Source: Micromonospora alfalfae (GTDB lineage: Bacteria; Actinomycetota; Actinomycetes; Mycobacteriales; Micromonosporaceae). Taken from it: a DNA stretch of 64,000 nt. Each line of letters starts with the position of its first letter. The first letter of the stretch is position 1. The notes beneath the pieces are model-generated. The model saw nothing but the letters and a program-made list of their open reading frames with translations, had not been told where the DNA came from and ran no database searches. The translations under genes were made by a program, and so were the position numbers. Positions 56,623 through 64,000 of this stretch are shown here, piece by piece. The stretch spans positions 62,001-126,000 of the forward strand of contig NZ_JAKKFH010000025.1 of NCBI RefSeq assembly GCF_022230925.1, read 5' to 3'.

Positions 56623-57752
56623 AGCTGAACGTTGAGCGTGACGCGCTCGCCGACGCCGTTGCCACCGCAGCGAAGGCCACCCCCACCCGCCCGTCCGTGC
56701 CCATCCTGGCCGGGGTGAAGCTGACCACCACCGACGACGGCGTGACCGTGTCCGGGTTCGACTACGAGGTGTCCACCCAAGGGTGGGCACGCGGCACCGT
56801 CACCGACCCCGGCACCGTTGTGGTGGCCGCCCGACTGCTGGCGGAGATCACCAAGTCGTTGCCGCAGAAGCCCGTCGGCCTCGCATCAGTCGGCACCCAC
56901 CTGGAACTGGTCTGCGGGTCCGCCCGGTTCACCCTGCCGACGATGCCGGTGGAGGACTACCCGCAGCTGCCCGACCTTCCCGCCACCGTGGCCACCGCCG
57001 ACGCTGCTGCACTGGCGCAGGCCATCGCCCAGGTGGGCATGGCCGCCGGCCGGGACGAAACCCTGCCCATGATGACCGGGGTTCGCCTCGAACTGCGGGG
57101 TAACACCCTGTCGCTGCTGGCCACCGACCGGTACCGGCTCGCCCACCGCGACATCACCATCACCCCCACTGCGGCGGACCTGAACGCGGACGTCCTGGTG
57201 CCCGCCCGGGTGCTCACCGACACCGCCAAAACGTGGGGCGCCGGCACCGTCGACATCAGCTACGACCCCAACGGGTTCGGGCTGATCGGGTTCGCCATCG
57301 GCCACCGCAAAACCACCTCCCGGCTGCTCGACGGTGCCAACTACCCACCGGTCCGCTCCCTGTTCCCCGCCACGTACCCGTCCGCCGCAGTCGTGCCGGT
57401 GGCGTCGCTCATCGAGGTCGTGAAGCGGGTCGCCCTGGTCGCCGAGCGCACCACCCCCGTCCTGCTCACCTTCACGGCGGGCGACAACGGGGTGGTTGTC
57501 GAGGCCGGCGGGCAGGAGGAGGCCCGCGCGTCCGAGGCCCTGGAGATCGGCAGCTACGCCGGTCAGGACACGCTGACCATCGGGTTCAACCCGCAATACC
57601 TCATCGACGGGCTGCACGGCCTCGGCACGGCGACGGCTCACATCGGGTTCGTGGACGCATTCAAGCCGGCCGTCATCTCACCCGCCGACGAAGAGGGTGA
57701 GCCGACCCCCAGCCACCGTTACCTGATCATGCCGATTCGGGTGTCCCGCTGA
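56619..57752 (+). CDS. dnaN: DNA polymerase III beta subunit (sliding clamp)
   Basis: 377 residues with the three-domain clamp fold. It begins MKLNVERDALADAVATAAKA, with domain 1 ending in VEDYPQLPDLP. Domain 2 holds MMTGVRLELRGNTLSLLATD and RYRLAHRD, and domain 3 ends HRYLIMPIRVSR, the usual MP.R C-terminus. The ring tethers DNA polymerase to the template. A phage-encoded clamp implies replication partly independent of the host clamp or recruiting a phage polymerase not in view. The GTG start overlaps the previous stop; no ribosome-binding site of its own is needed. Confidence 0.93.
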   Translation: MKLNVERDALADAVATAAKATPTRPSVPILAGVKLTTTDDGVTVSGFDYEVSTQGWARGTVTDPGTVVVAARLLAEITKSLPQKPVGLASVGTHLELVCGSARFTLPTMPVEDYPQLPDLPATVATADAAALAQAIAQVGMAAGRDETLPMMTGVRLELRGNTLSLLATDRYRLAHRDITITPTAADLNADVLVPARVLTDTAKTWGAGTVDISYDPNGFGLIGFAIGHRKTTSRLLDGANYPPVRSLFPATYPSAAVVPVASLIEVVKRVALVAERTTPVLLTFTAGDNGVVVEAGGQEEARASEALEIGSYAGQDTLTIGFNPQYLIDGLHGLGTATAHIGFVDAFKPAVISPADEEGEPTPSHRYLIMPIRVSR

Positions 57753-58636
57753 TGAGCACCCTCGCCCTCGCGCGGCGCCTCAAAGAAGGCGGAACCCTCC
57801 CCCAGCGGTGCAGCCGGCACACCTACTACGTCGCAGGGTGCACCGAATGCAAGGAACGGGCCCGGGTGCGGGCCCGCGCCCGCTACCAGGCCGCATCGTT
57901 CGGGTGGTTGCCCCCGGCGCGCGTCCCCGTCGATGAGGCCCGCGCCCACATCGTCAACCTCCAACAGCAGCACAACATGTCCCTCAGCCTCATCGCCGAA
58001 AAGGCAGGCGTGTCGTTCTCCACGATCAGTGACATCGGCGACGGAACCACCCGCAGCAGCCAGCCGAGCACCGTCGCGGGGATCCTCGCGGTTCGTCCCG
58101 CACCGCCACCGTTGGCCCACGGCCTGTCCCTGTCGGTTGGCTCCGCACGCCGGTTGCAGGCCCTCGCATGGGCGCACTACAGCTCCATGGACCTCGCCCC
58201 CATGCTGCCCGCCCTGCCGGAGGTGGTGCGGCGGTGGCGCGCCGGGACGGCGCCGACCATCAGCACCGACTGGCATGACCGCATCACCGCCCTAACAGCC
58301 CGGCTCCACGGGTCACGCGGGAAGTCCGGTCGGGCGCACGCCCACGCGTTGCGGGAAGGCTGGCATCCCCTCGCCGCCTGGGACGACATCGACAACCCGG
58401 ACGCCACCCCGCAAACACCCGCCGACCGGGGTGACTGGGTGGATGAGATCGCGATCGAGCTTGCCCTGAACGGGGAGCGCATCCACCTCACCGTGTTGGA
58501 GAAGCGGACGGCCGTGCATCAGGGGCTGGCCGCCGGGATGCCCATCCACGTCATCGGCAAAGCCTTGCGCATGTCGGGCAGCACCGTCACCTACCACGCC
58601 AGCAAGCCAGCGCCGGCCGCCCTTACCGCGGCCTGA
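57752..58636 (+). CDS. HTH DNA-binding protein, unknown
   Basis: 294 residues. CSRHTYYVAGCTECKERARV may be a zinc knuckle. A helix-turn-helix (LSLIAEKAGVSFSTISDIGD) lies at about 77-100 and a second HTH-like stretch near the end (HQGLAAGMPIHVIGKALRMS then GSTVTYH). Multi-HTH proteins of this kind are common in actinophage replication regions but have no fixed function. Confidence 0.65.
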   Translation: MSTLALARRLKEGGTLPQRCSRHTYYVAGCTECKERARVRARARYQAASFGWLPPARVPVDEARAHIVNLQQQHNMSLSLIAEKAGVSFSTISDIGDGTTRSSQPSTVAGILAVRPAPPPLAHGLSLSVGSARRLQALAWAHYSSMDLAPMLPALPEVVRRWRAGTAPTISTDWHDRITALTARLHGSRGKSGRAHAHALREGWHPLAAWDDIDNPDATPQTPADRGDWVDEIAIELALNGERIHLTVLEKRTAVHQGLAAGMPIHVIGKALRMSGSTVTYHASKPAPAALTAA

Positions 58637-58658
58637 CACCCACCCGGAGGTGACCTTG

Positions 58659-58862
58659 ATGAGCGCCAACGCAACCCAGCTCGACACTCGACGCCCTGTC
58701 GCTGCCCGTCCGGCGCCGCTCACCAAGCCGTGCGCTGCCGGGGTGACCGCGTGCGGGGCAGTGCCTGCACGCCTGTACCCCTGCGGGTGGCGGTGCGAGA
58801 AGTGCAAGCCGGGGGCAGCACAAGAACCCGGCGCCGTGACCGGGCCGGGTGACGTGGCGTGA
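58659..58862 (+). CDS. small Cys-containing protein
   Basis: 67 residues with TKPCAAGVTACGAVPARLYP then CGWRCEKCKPG, a probable zinc finger. CGGAGG lies 8 bases before the ATG. Ends 5 bases from the convergent HTH gene. Confidence 0.52.
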   Translation: MSANATQLDTRRPVAARPAPLTKPCAAGVTACGAVPARLYPCGWRCEKCKPGAAQEPGAVTGPGDVA

Positions 58863-58867
58863 GAGGG

Positions 58868-59131
58868 CTAGTCGGTCTGCTCGGGCGGCTTGACCCAACC
58901 GTCCCGCTTGTTCGCGTCGGCGTAGAGGCGGCTCAGGTGCTCCCGGGAGTAGCCGGAACGGCGGGCGGCCTCGGCGATCGACAGGCCCGCCCGGATGGCC
59001 GCGATGGCGTCCTCAACCAGCTTGTCGCGCAGCTTGAACAGCCGCGCCTCGGCCGTGTTGTAGTCGCGCACCGTCGCGTCGAACACCCGCAGCTCGGGGG
59101 TGTCCTTGACCTTGCGGAGTTGGCGCGGCAT
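58868..59131 (-). CDS. small HTH regulator on the opposite strand
   Basis: 87 residues beginning MPRQLRKVKDTPELRVFDA. A coiled segment precedes a C-terminal HTH (AGLSIAEAARRSGYSREHLS). It is opposite to the surrounding operon and faces the operator array at 59217-59249. Probably a local repressor of the endonuclease VII/replication operon. The start at 59131 is preferred over a 29-residue longer form whose first codons lie in the operator. Confidence 0.72.
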   Translation of the reverse strand: MPRQLRKVKDTPELRVFDATVRDYNTAEARLFKLRDKLVEDAIAAIRAGLSIAEAARRSGYSREHLSRLYADANKRDGWVKPPEQTD

Positions 59132-59216
59132 GGGGCGGATTGTGCCACGCCCGGAATCACGGACCAAAGACGCGGACCGGTGTCGCGATTGACGCGGCCT
59201 AACAGTTAACGTATCC

Positions 59217-59249
59217 ATGTAGTGATCCTACATCACGACATGATGTAGG
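59217..59249. promoter_or_regulatory. operator with three half-sites before the replication operon
   Basis: CCTACATC (59227-59234) and its complement (59242-59249) form a perfect 8-7-8 inverted repeat. A further half-site ATGTAG at 59217-59222 forms a second inverted repeat with the middle one (ATGTAG-N5-CTACAT). It lies between the minus-strand HTH gene and the plus-strand endonuclease VII gene. Confidence 0.7.
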
Positions 59250-59308
59250 GTGATACCCGGCGGACTTGTCGGGGCTAGCCCCGACCTGAACCAGACGAAC
59301 GAAGTCAC

Positions 59309-59959
59309 ATGACCTGCGAGGTGGACGTGAGCAACACCCTTCGACAGGCGCGAGAGCAGCGCCGGGCCGCCCGCATGGCACCCCTCTTCCACGGCACCTG
59401 CACCACCCACGAGTCGTACCGGCTCAGTTGCCGCGACTACACCGAACTGCGGCGCGACCACGACGGTCGCTGCGCCCTCTGCGGCGACGCCCACGGATGG
59501 ATGAACATCGACCACGACCACGAGCTAGGTATCGGCGCGATCCGAGGGCTTCTCTGCCCAGCGTGCAACGCCGGGCACATGCGGCGCATCGACGCGGGCG
59601 AGCGGGCCATTGACGACCGAACCCGCCGGTACCTGATCGAGCCCTGGTACCTGCGAAGGCAGGGGCTCTGCCTTGCGCACGACCCGCGTCTTCACATCTC
59701 GGTTAGCGACCTGAGCCGCCACGATCGGCGTGAGGTCGCGCGCCTTGCCGAGTACTCGTCGGCCCCGTCTGAGTTCGCTCTCCGTCGAGTCGGATCCAAG
59801 TTCGAGCGCGCCGACCTCTCGCGCCGCCTTGCGGTCCGCGACTACCGCCCGATCTTCCGTCTGGTCTGGATGTTCCTGCGCGGCTGGCACGACATCGACA
59901 TCGCGGCGCCGATCAAGCCGTTCCCTCGCTGGGCGTCTCCGACAGGGGGCGTTGGCTGA
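59309..59959 (+). CDS. recombination endonuclease VII-like protein
   Basis: 216 residues. The Endo VII core is at about 52-95: CALCGDAHGWMNIDHDH, then GAIRGLLCPACNAGHM. It has four zinc Cys, the catalytic His in DHDH and the Asn in CN. The longer C-terminal part (RRYLIEPWYLRRQGLC, RLVWMFLRGWHDIDI) is not recognised. Likely a resolvase of branched DNA; the element also has RusA and HNH nucleases. A start a few codons downstream (GTG) is possible. Confidence 0.83.
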   Translation: MTCEVDVSNTLRQAREQRRAARMAPLFHGTCTTHESYRLSCRDYTELRRDHDGRCALCGDAHGWMNIDHDHELGIGAIRGLLCPACNAGHMRRIDAGERAIDDRTRRYLIEPWYLRRQGLCLAHDPRLHISVSDLSRHDRREVARLAEYSSAPSEFALRRVGSKFERADLSRRLAVRDYRPIFRLVWMFLRGWHDIDIAAPIKPFPRWASPTGGVG

Positions 59960-61053
59960 TGGCATGGGTCCGCTACGACGACCACTTCGACACCAACCCG
60001 AAGGTGACCGGGGTGGTGTTCGAGGAGCCCGGCGCCCTGTCGCTGCACCTGCTGGCGAACACCTGGACGGCCAAGCAGAAGTGGCCCGGCTACGTGCCAG
60101 CACACCAGCCGGCGACCCTGCTGTGTGACCGCGAATTGGGTGCACGCTGGGCGGCTGCCTTGGTGCGGTTCGGCCTGTGGCATGAACGTGGCAGCGAGTG
60201 CGCCGACTGCGCCGAGGACTACGCCCACCTGCCGGATGACACGGCGGGGTTCGTGTTCCACCACGCCAAGGAGTACCGGCCGCCTGCTCGGGACCGGCTG
60301 ACGCCTGGCACGCCCCCGGACCTGTCGGAGAAGCGTCGGGAGGCTGGCCGGAAGGGCGGACGCGTTTCGGCGGATCGCCGCAAACAGGGCGAACCCAAGC
60401 AAGACCAAGCAAACCAAGCAAGTGCTTCAAACGGCCAAGCAAAGCCGAAGCAACCTGCCGGCCGACGCAAGCCGGACCGGCCGAGCCCGGACGAGCCGCC
60501 GCTGTTCGACGAGTCCGAAACGCCTGGACCTGCGGAAACGGACGTTAGCTGTCAAGCAAGTGCTTCAAGCAAACCAAGCAACTTGCTCCTTGCTGGCGTG
60601 AGCCCCGTACCCGTACCCGGTACTACCTCTACTTCTAACGAAGTAGAGGCGGGCGGTGCGGAGCCGACTGTCACCCAACGCGCCTTTGGCGTCGCCCGCG
60701 ACTGGATCAGGTATCGCAAAGACCAGGGCACGCCAGTCGTCGCCAAGGGCAAGAAGGTCGACCCGGCGGTCATCCTTCGCAACCTGATTGAGCCCTTCTT
60801 GGAGGAGGGCTACACCGACATCGAGGTCAAGCGCGGACTCGACGCCATCGGCGAGAGCATTCCGAGCACCAGCAGCCTCGACCGCACTCTCGCCAGACTG
60901 CGCCGTGAGCAGCAGGGGTCCACGCCGGCCCTGCCGAGCAGCTACGAGCCCCGCGGTACCGCCCCCCTCGCCAATCAGCAGGTTGTGCGGGAGTCGGCGG
61001 AGGCTCGTAAGGCGCGCGGCTGGTTGGCCCTCCCGACAGGCGGTGTGCAGTGA
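59959..61053 (+). CDS. phage replication initiator, winged-helix type
   Basis: 364 residues. The N-terminal domain (MAWVRYDDHFDTNPKVTGVV, LLANTWTAKQKWPGYVPAH, DDTAGFVFHHAKEYRPPARD) matches phage replisome-organiser winged helices. A low-complexity linker (about 130-225) rich in Lys, Gln, Ser and Pro is encoded by repeated DNA. The C-terminal domain (FGVARDWIRYRKDQGTPVV) resembles helicase-loader-interacting regions. It precedes the helicase loader and DnaB genes, as lambda O precedes P. The linker DNA is a likely origin (see 60395-60594). Confidence 0.75.
   Translation: MAWVRYDDHFDTNPKVTGVVFEEPGALSLHLLANTWTAKQKWPGYVPAHQPATLLCDRELGARWAAALVRFGLWHERGSECADCAEDYAHLPDDTAGFVFHHAKEYRPPARDRLTPGTPPDLSEKRREAGRKGGRVSADRRKQGEPKQDQANQASASNGQAKPKQPAGRRKPDRPSPDEPPLFDESETPGPAETDVSCQASASSKPSNLLLAGVSPVPVPGTTSTSNEVEAGGAEPTVTQRAFGVARDWIRYRKDQGTPVVAKGKKVDPAVILRNLIEPFLEEGYTDIEVKRGLDAIGESIPSTSSLDRTLARLRREQQGSTPALPSSYEPRGTAPLANQQVVRESAEARKARGWLALPTGGVQ
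60395..60594. repeat. iteron clusters inside the replication gene, candidate origin
   Basis: CAAGCAA-type units recur. Cluster 1 has CCAAGCAA at 60395, 60405, 60414 and 60435, and GAAGCAA at 60447. Cluster 2 has CAAGCAA at 60553, 60566 and 60575, followed by inverted CTTGCT at 60582 and 60589. CAAGCAAGTGCTTCAA occurs in both (60415-60430 and 60553-60568). Spacing of 9-10 bases puts units on one helix face. The stretch is AT-richer than the gene. Position within an initiator gene is as in lambda O. Inferred origin. Confidence 0.62.
60626..60649. repeat. intragenic hairpin beside the iterons
   Basis: CCTCTACTTC (60626-60635), loop TAAC, exact complement 60640-60649, inside the initiator gene 32 bases after the second iteron cluster and preceded by short GTACCC repeats. 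Could be part of an origin (primosome or strand-opening structure). Confidence 0.55.
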
Positions 61054-61502
61054 CGTTGGACGAGATGAGCCGGGTGATGGCCGCCGTCGCCGTCTTCGAG
61101 TACCGGTTCGGCACCCCGAACATGGACGTGTTGCAGGCGTGGCATTCGGTGCTGGCCGACCTGGACGTTGATGACGCGGTGGAGGCGGTTCGCCGGTATT
61201 ACGCGGTGAACACGGATCGGATCATGCCGGGCCACATTCGGGCTGGGGTGAAAGAGATTCAGGCGGAGCGGCGCCGCACCCAGCCGTCGGAGGTGCGGGC
61301 CTTGCCGTCCCGGTTTGAGGACGACATCAACCGGGAGGTGCGCATGGAGCGTGGCGCGGCGTCGGTGAAGGAGGTGCTGGGTCCGCTGTTGGAGCATGTG
61401 GCCCGGTCACGTCCGGAGTTGCCGTCGGCGATGGACCAGTTGCGCGAGCTGACTGCCGTGCCGGCTGAGTTCGACACCGTTGACGGCGAGGTTGTGGAAT
61501 GA
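61050..61502 (+). CDS. replicative helicase loader/inhibitor-like protein
   Basis: 150 residues resembling the phage G39P-type loader N-terminal domain: SRVMAAVAVFEYRFGTPNMD, QAWHSVLADLDVDDAVEAVR, RYYAVNTDRIMPGHIRAGVK. The C-terminal half is helical and flexible. Between initiator and DnaB genes, coupled to both (GTGA, ATGA), so it probably delivers DnaB to the origin. Confidence 0.78.
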   Translation: MTLDEMSRVMAAVAVFEYRFGTPNMDVLQAWHSVLADLDVDDAVEAVRRYYAVNTDRIMPGHIRAGVKEIQAERRRTQPSEVRALPSRFEDDINREVRMERGAASVKEVLGPLLEHVARSRPELPSAMDQLRELTAVPAEFDTVDGEVVE

Positions 61503-62887
61503 CGGCCGCGGTGGACAACAACGAGCAGCGTCCGGCCGTACCTGACGACGATGAGTCGCGGGGTCGGGGGATGCCGCAGGACGTCCAGGCGGAGCAGGCC
61601 GTGCTCGGCGGCATGCTGCTGTCGAAGGACGCGTGCGCCCAGGTGTTGGAGTTCCTGCGACCTGAGGACTTCTACCGCCCGGCGCACGGTCGGATCTTCG
61701 AGACGATGGTGAAGCTGTACGGCGCCGGTGCCCCGATCGACGCGGTGTCAATGGCTACAGCCTTGGCCGAGGCTGGCGACCTCAAGCGGGTGGGCGGCGG
61801 TCCGTACCTTCACACGCTGATCGAGATGGTGCCGACGGCCGCGAACGCCCCCTTCTACGCCCGTTCGGTGTACGACCGGGCGGTGGAGCGCCGGCTGATC
61901 GAGGCCGGTACCCGGCTGGTGGATCTCGGCTACCGGGGTGCGGAGGCAACAGGCCGGTCTGCGGGTGAGTTGGCGACGTTGGCGCAGCAGGCCGTGTACG
62001 AGGTGACCGCCCGGGAGCAGTCCGAGGATTACGACCTGTTGGCGGACATGCTCCAGCCGACGCTGGACGCCATTGAGGCGGTGGCCGAGCGGGGTGGGGA
62101 GATGTCCGGCGTCCCGACGGGCTTCATCGACTTGGACCGGCTGTTGAACGGCCTGAACCCCGGGCAGTTGGTGCTGGTTGCGGGACGCCCGGGACTCGGC
62201 AAGTCGACCCTTTCTGTTGATATTGCTCGCAACGTGGCCATCCGGGCGAAGGAAGCCGCCGCCGTCTTCTCGCTGGAGATGAGCAAGGTTGAGCTGGTGA
62301 TGCGGATCCTGTCCGCTGAGGCACGGGTGCCGCTGCACACGTTGCGGTCGGGTCAGTTGTCGGATGACGACTGGACGAAGTTGGCCCGGTGCATGGCGGA
62401 GATCGGCGAGGCGCCGCTGTTCGTGGACGACACCCCGTCGATGAATCTGATGCAGGTGCGGTCGAAGGCTCAGAGGTTGAAGCAGCGCCACGACTTGAAG
62501 TTGCTGGTGGTGGATTACCTGCAACTGATGTCGTCGCCGAAGCGGACGGAGTCGCGGCAGCAGGAGGTTGCCGACCTGTCGCGCGGCTTGAAGCTGCTGG
62601 CGAAGGAGTTGGGCATTCCGATCATCGGGGTGTGTCAGTTGAATCGTGGCCCTGAGCAGCGGCAGAACAAGACTCCACAGTTGTCGGATCTTCGTGAGTC
62701 GGGCTCGCTGGAACAGGACGCCGACATTGTGATCTTGCTGCACCGGGACGACTACTACGACAAGGAATCCTCCCGCGCTGGGGAGGCGGACGTAATCGTT
62801 GCCAAGCACAGAAATGGGCCTACGGACACCGTCACCGTCGCGGCCCAACTGCACCTGTCCCGGTTCGTTGACATGGCGATCGACTGA
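61499..62887 (+). CDS. dnaB: replicative DNA helicase DnaB
   Basis: 462 residues, full length. The N-terminal domain starts with PQDVQAEQAVLGGMLLSKDA. The RecA-like motor has Walker A GRPGLGKSTLSVDIARN (about 229-245), VFSLEMSKVELVMRI, the Walker B acids in KLLVVDYLQLMSS and the GVCQLNRGPEQR arginine-finger region, ending SDLRESGSLEQDADIVILLH. Hexameric 5'-3' helicase of the phage replisome. Coupled to the loader gene. No intein or insertion. Confidence 0.95.
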   Translation: MTAAVDNNEQRPAVPDDDESRGRGMPQDVQAEQAVLGGMLLSKDACAQVLEFLRPEDFYRPAHGRIFETMVKLYGAGAPIDAVSMATALAEAGDLKRVGGGPYLHTLIEMVPTAANAPFYARSVYDRAVERRLIEAGTRLVDLGYRGAEATGRSAGELATLAQQAVYEVTAREQSEDYDLLADMLQPTLDAIEAVAERGGEMSGVPTGFIDLDRLLNGLNPGQLVLVAGRPGLGKSTLSVDIARNVAIRAKEAAAVFSLEMSKVELVMRILSAEARVPLHTLRSGQLSDDDWTKLARCMAEIGEAPLFVDDTPSMNLMQVRSKAQRLKQRHDLKLLVVDYLQLMSSPKRTESRQQEVADLSRGLKLLAKELGIPIIGVCQLNRGPEQRQNKTPQLSDLRESGSLEQDADIVILLHRDDYYDKESSRAGEADVIVAKHRNGPTDTVTVAAQLHLSRFVDMAID

Positions 62888-62898
62888 GGGCGGCGGCT

Positions 62899-63096
62899 GT
62901 GGACTGTGACTATTGCGGGTTGGCCACCGGCATCCCTGCCCGGTGGGAAGTGTCGACGGGCTACCCGGGTGACGGGATGACCCGCTACGTGTGCGAGCTG
63001 CACCGCGGCCCGGCGGAACGCCATGTGGCGCAGGTGGGCCCGGTAACGGTGGTGCCGACGAACAGTGACTACTTCGCCCGGAGGGCTGCCGTATGA
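62899..63096 (+). CDS. small zinc-finger-like protein
   Basis: 65 residues starting MDCDYCGLATGIPARWEVST, with CELH further on, giving a C-x2-C...C-x2-H set typical of short actinophage zinc proteins. GTG start 11 bases after the dnaB stop. Confidence 0.6.
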   Translation: MDCDYCGLATGIPARWEVSTGYPGDGMTRYVCELHRGPAERHVAQVGPVTVVPTNSDYFARRAAV

Positions 63097-63362
63097 GCGA
63101 TGGACAGAACGCCGGCCAGCGTCTGGTGACCGCCCTGATGGTCGCTGGGTTCACGACCGCTGGTGTTGGGCGCGGTCATGTGCGGATGGGTTGGCCGGGT
63201 AGCCCGCCGCGGCGGGGGTCGCTGTTGGTGCCGGTGGATGACACGGCGCCCGAGTTCGCGGACGCGCTGGACGCGGTGAAGGCGGACCTGTTGGCGGTTG
63301 CACGTCGGGGTGAGGCGGCCCGGTACGCGTTGGACCTGCACGCGATGGAGGTGGACCAATGA
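63093..63362 (+). CDS. hypothetical protein
   Basis: 89 residues with SDGQNAGQRLVTALMVAGFT and FADALDAVKADLLAVARRGE. No motif recognised. Coupled by ATGA on both sides. Confidence 0.57.
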   Translation: MSDGQNAGQRLVTALMVAGFTTAGVGRGHVRMGWPGSPPRRGSLLVPVDDTAPEFADALDAVKADLLAVARRGEAARYALDLHAMEVDQ

Positions 63363-64000
63363 CGTTGATGGACCTGCCGCCGCGGCACATGTGGCACCCC
63401 GACCGGTGGACGCCCACCAGTCAAGGCGACGAGACGTTTGCCCGGCCCCGGGTCGGGCAGCTCATCGGGTGGCGGTACGCGACGTGGCGCGTCGCCGAGG
63501 TGACCGTTCGCAGTGACGCCGACCTCACCGACGAAGACCGGAAGGTGATCGCCGGGTTCAAGCCGGACTACCAGGACCAAGTTCGCCCGTACGCGATCGT
63601 GCTGCGGCACGAGCGCGGCCCGGTGCTGGTGGAGCACACGCAGCGGTTGCACGACGGCACCGTCACCGTGCACCTGGGCGTGCGTGCCGGCCGCCACCAC
63701 CGCTGGCACATGATGGACGAGCGGTACGCGGTGTGCGCCTGCTGCAACCATCCGTACCCGTGTCAGGAGTTCGCGCAGGAACGGATCGCCGAGGCTGAGG
63801 GTGCGAGGCTGTCGCGGCTGCTGGACTCACACGCCCCCGGTGTGTGCGCTAATTGCCGTGAGCCGATCAGCAGCAGGCAGAAGACGGTGTCGTTCCCGGA
63901 GCCGTCGCTGTTGGTGCCCGGTGCCCCCGGACCCGTCTACCACTTCGGGCGCTGGTCGTGTCGGCACGCCGCCGGCCGGTACGAGTTGGAGCACCGGCTA
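63359..64000 (+). CDS. Cys-rich protein, 3' end beyond the window
   Basis: First 214 residues of a gene that stays open at the window edge. A beta-rich N-terminal half (VGQLIGWRYATWRVAEVTVR, PYAIVLRHERGPVLVEH) resembles small phage proteins annotated as hypothetical. Two Cys clusters follow (YAVCACCNHPYPC and PGVCANCREPI, with WSCRHAAGRY), likely zinc-binding. ATG coupled to the preceding stop. Confidence 0.62.
   Translation, partial: MTLMDLPPRHMWHPDRWTPTSQGDETFARPRVGQLIGWRYATWRVAEVTVRSDADLTDEDRKVIAGFKPDYQDQVRPYAIVLRHERGPVLVEHTQRLHDGTVTVHLGVRAGRHHRWHMMDERYAVCACCNHPYPCQEFAQERIAEAEGARLSRLLDSHAPGVCANCREPISSRQKTVSFPEPSLLVPGAPGPVYHFGRWSCRHAAGRYELEHRL

Noticed and set aside
60395..60594. CRISPR-like array
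   Set aside because: Units are 7-16 bases, unevenly spaced, inside a coding frame and without spacers of constant size or cas genes.
35800..64000. Actinomycete integrative and conjugative element instead of a prophage
   Set aside because: No FtsK-like transfer gene, RepSA-type initiator or Nud/Mob gene is seen. Gp3-like factor, WhiB, antirepressor, RusA, DnaN and DnaB point to a phage. The unseen right part could still change this.

Overview
The DNA is uniformly very GC-rich. It carries actinobacterial hallmarks: a WhiB-family protein, a SARP/BTAD regulator, an ECF41 sigma factor, F420-type luciferase-like oxidoreductases and many apparently leaderless starts. I read it as the chromosome of a filamentous actinomycete, most likely Micromonosporaceae. 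The family-level guess rests on overall resemblance, not on a marker gene.

Host part (1 to about 35.8 kb). The left edge holds a qatB-qatC pair, two components of the Qat anti-phage system. Ordinary accessory chromosome follows: a site-2 protease, an alditol oxidase, an F420-type oxidoreductase, an ArsR/SRPBCC pair, an Ig-like/glycosidase pair, a methyltransferase, a Uma2 nuclease-fold protein, an aldo/keto reductase with divergent TetR regulator, GNAT, a small HTH regulator bracketed by twin palindromes next to an MFS pump, an HD protein, ECF41 sigma, a NarL-type two-component pair whose kinase looks frameshifted, an NDH-2-like flavoprotein, a HAD-Imm21 fusion, two secreted paralogues beside a large SARP-NB-ARC-TPR regulator, and a run of small membrane or secreted proteins of unknown function.

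Integrated element (about 35.8 kb to beyond 64 kb). A 3' tRNA-Met fragment on the minus strand marks the left attachment site, followed by a tyrosine integrase. The fragment runs from the anticodon loop to CCA. The intact tRNA and the other end of the element should therefore lie to the right of this window. Rightward comes a repressor/HTH switch, an excisionase-like protein and a Bro-N/KilAC antirepressor, then about 40 tightly coupled plus-strand genes. These encode early phage functions: a RecB-like nuclease, a Gp3-type recombination directionality factor, HNH, RusA and endonuclease VII nucleases, an ASCH protein, a WhiB protein, a DNA polymerase III sliding clamp, a replication initiator with intragenic iterons, a helicase loader and DnaB. 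No capsid, tail, lysis or conjugation gene is seen, so these are the early and replication regions of a probable temperate siphovirus-like prophage.

Most interesting points. (1) A VUT/YhhQ-type transporter overlaps a DpdA-family transglycosylase gene. This suggests phage DNA modification with a salvaged 7-deazaguanine, and this DpdA carries a four-cysteine insertion. (2) Three operator arrays with different half-sites lie beside HTH genes at 37.8-37.9, 46.5 and 59.2 kb, suggesting layered control of the element. (3) A likely replication origin sits inside the replication-initiator gene. (4) The host part carries an isolated QatBC pair and a HAD-Imm21 fusion.
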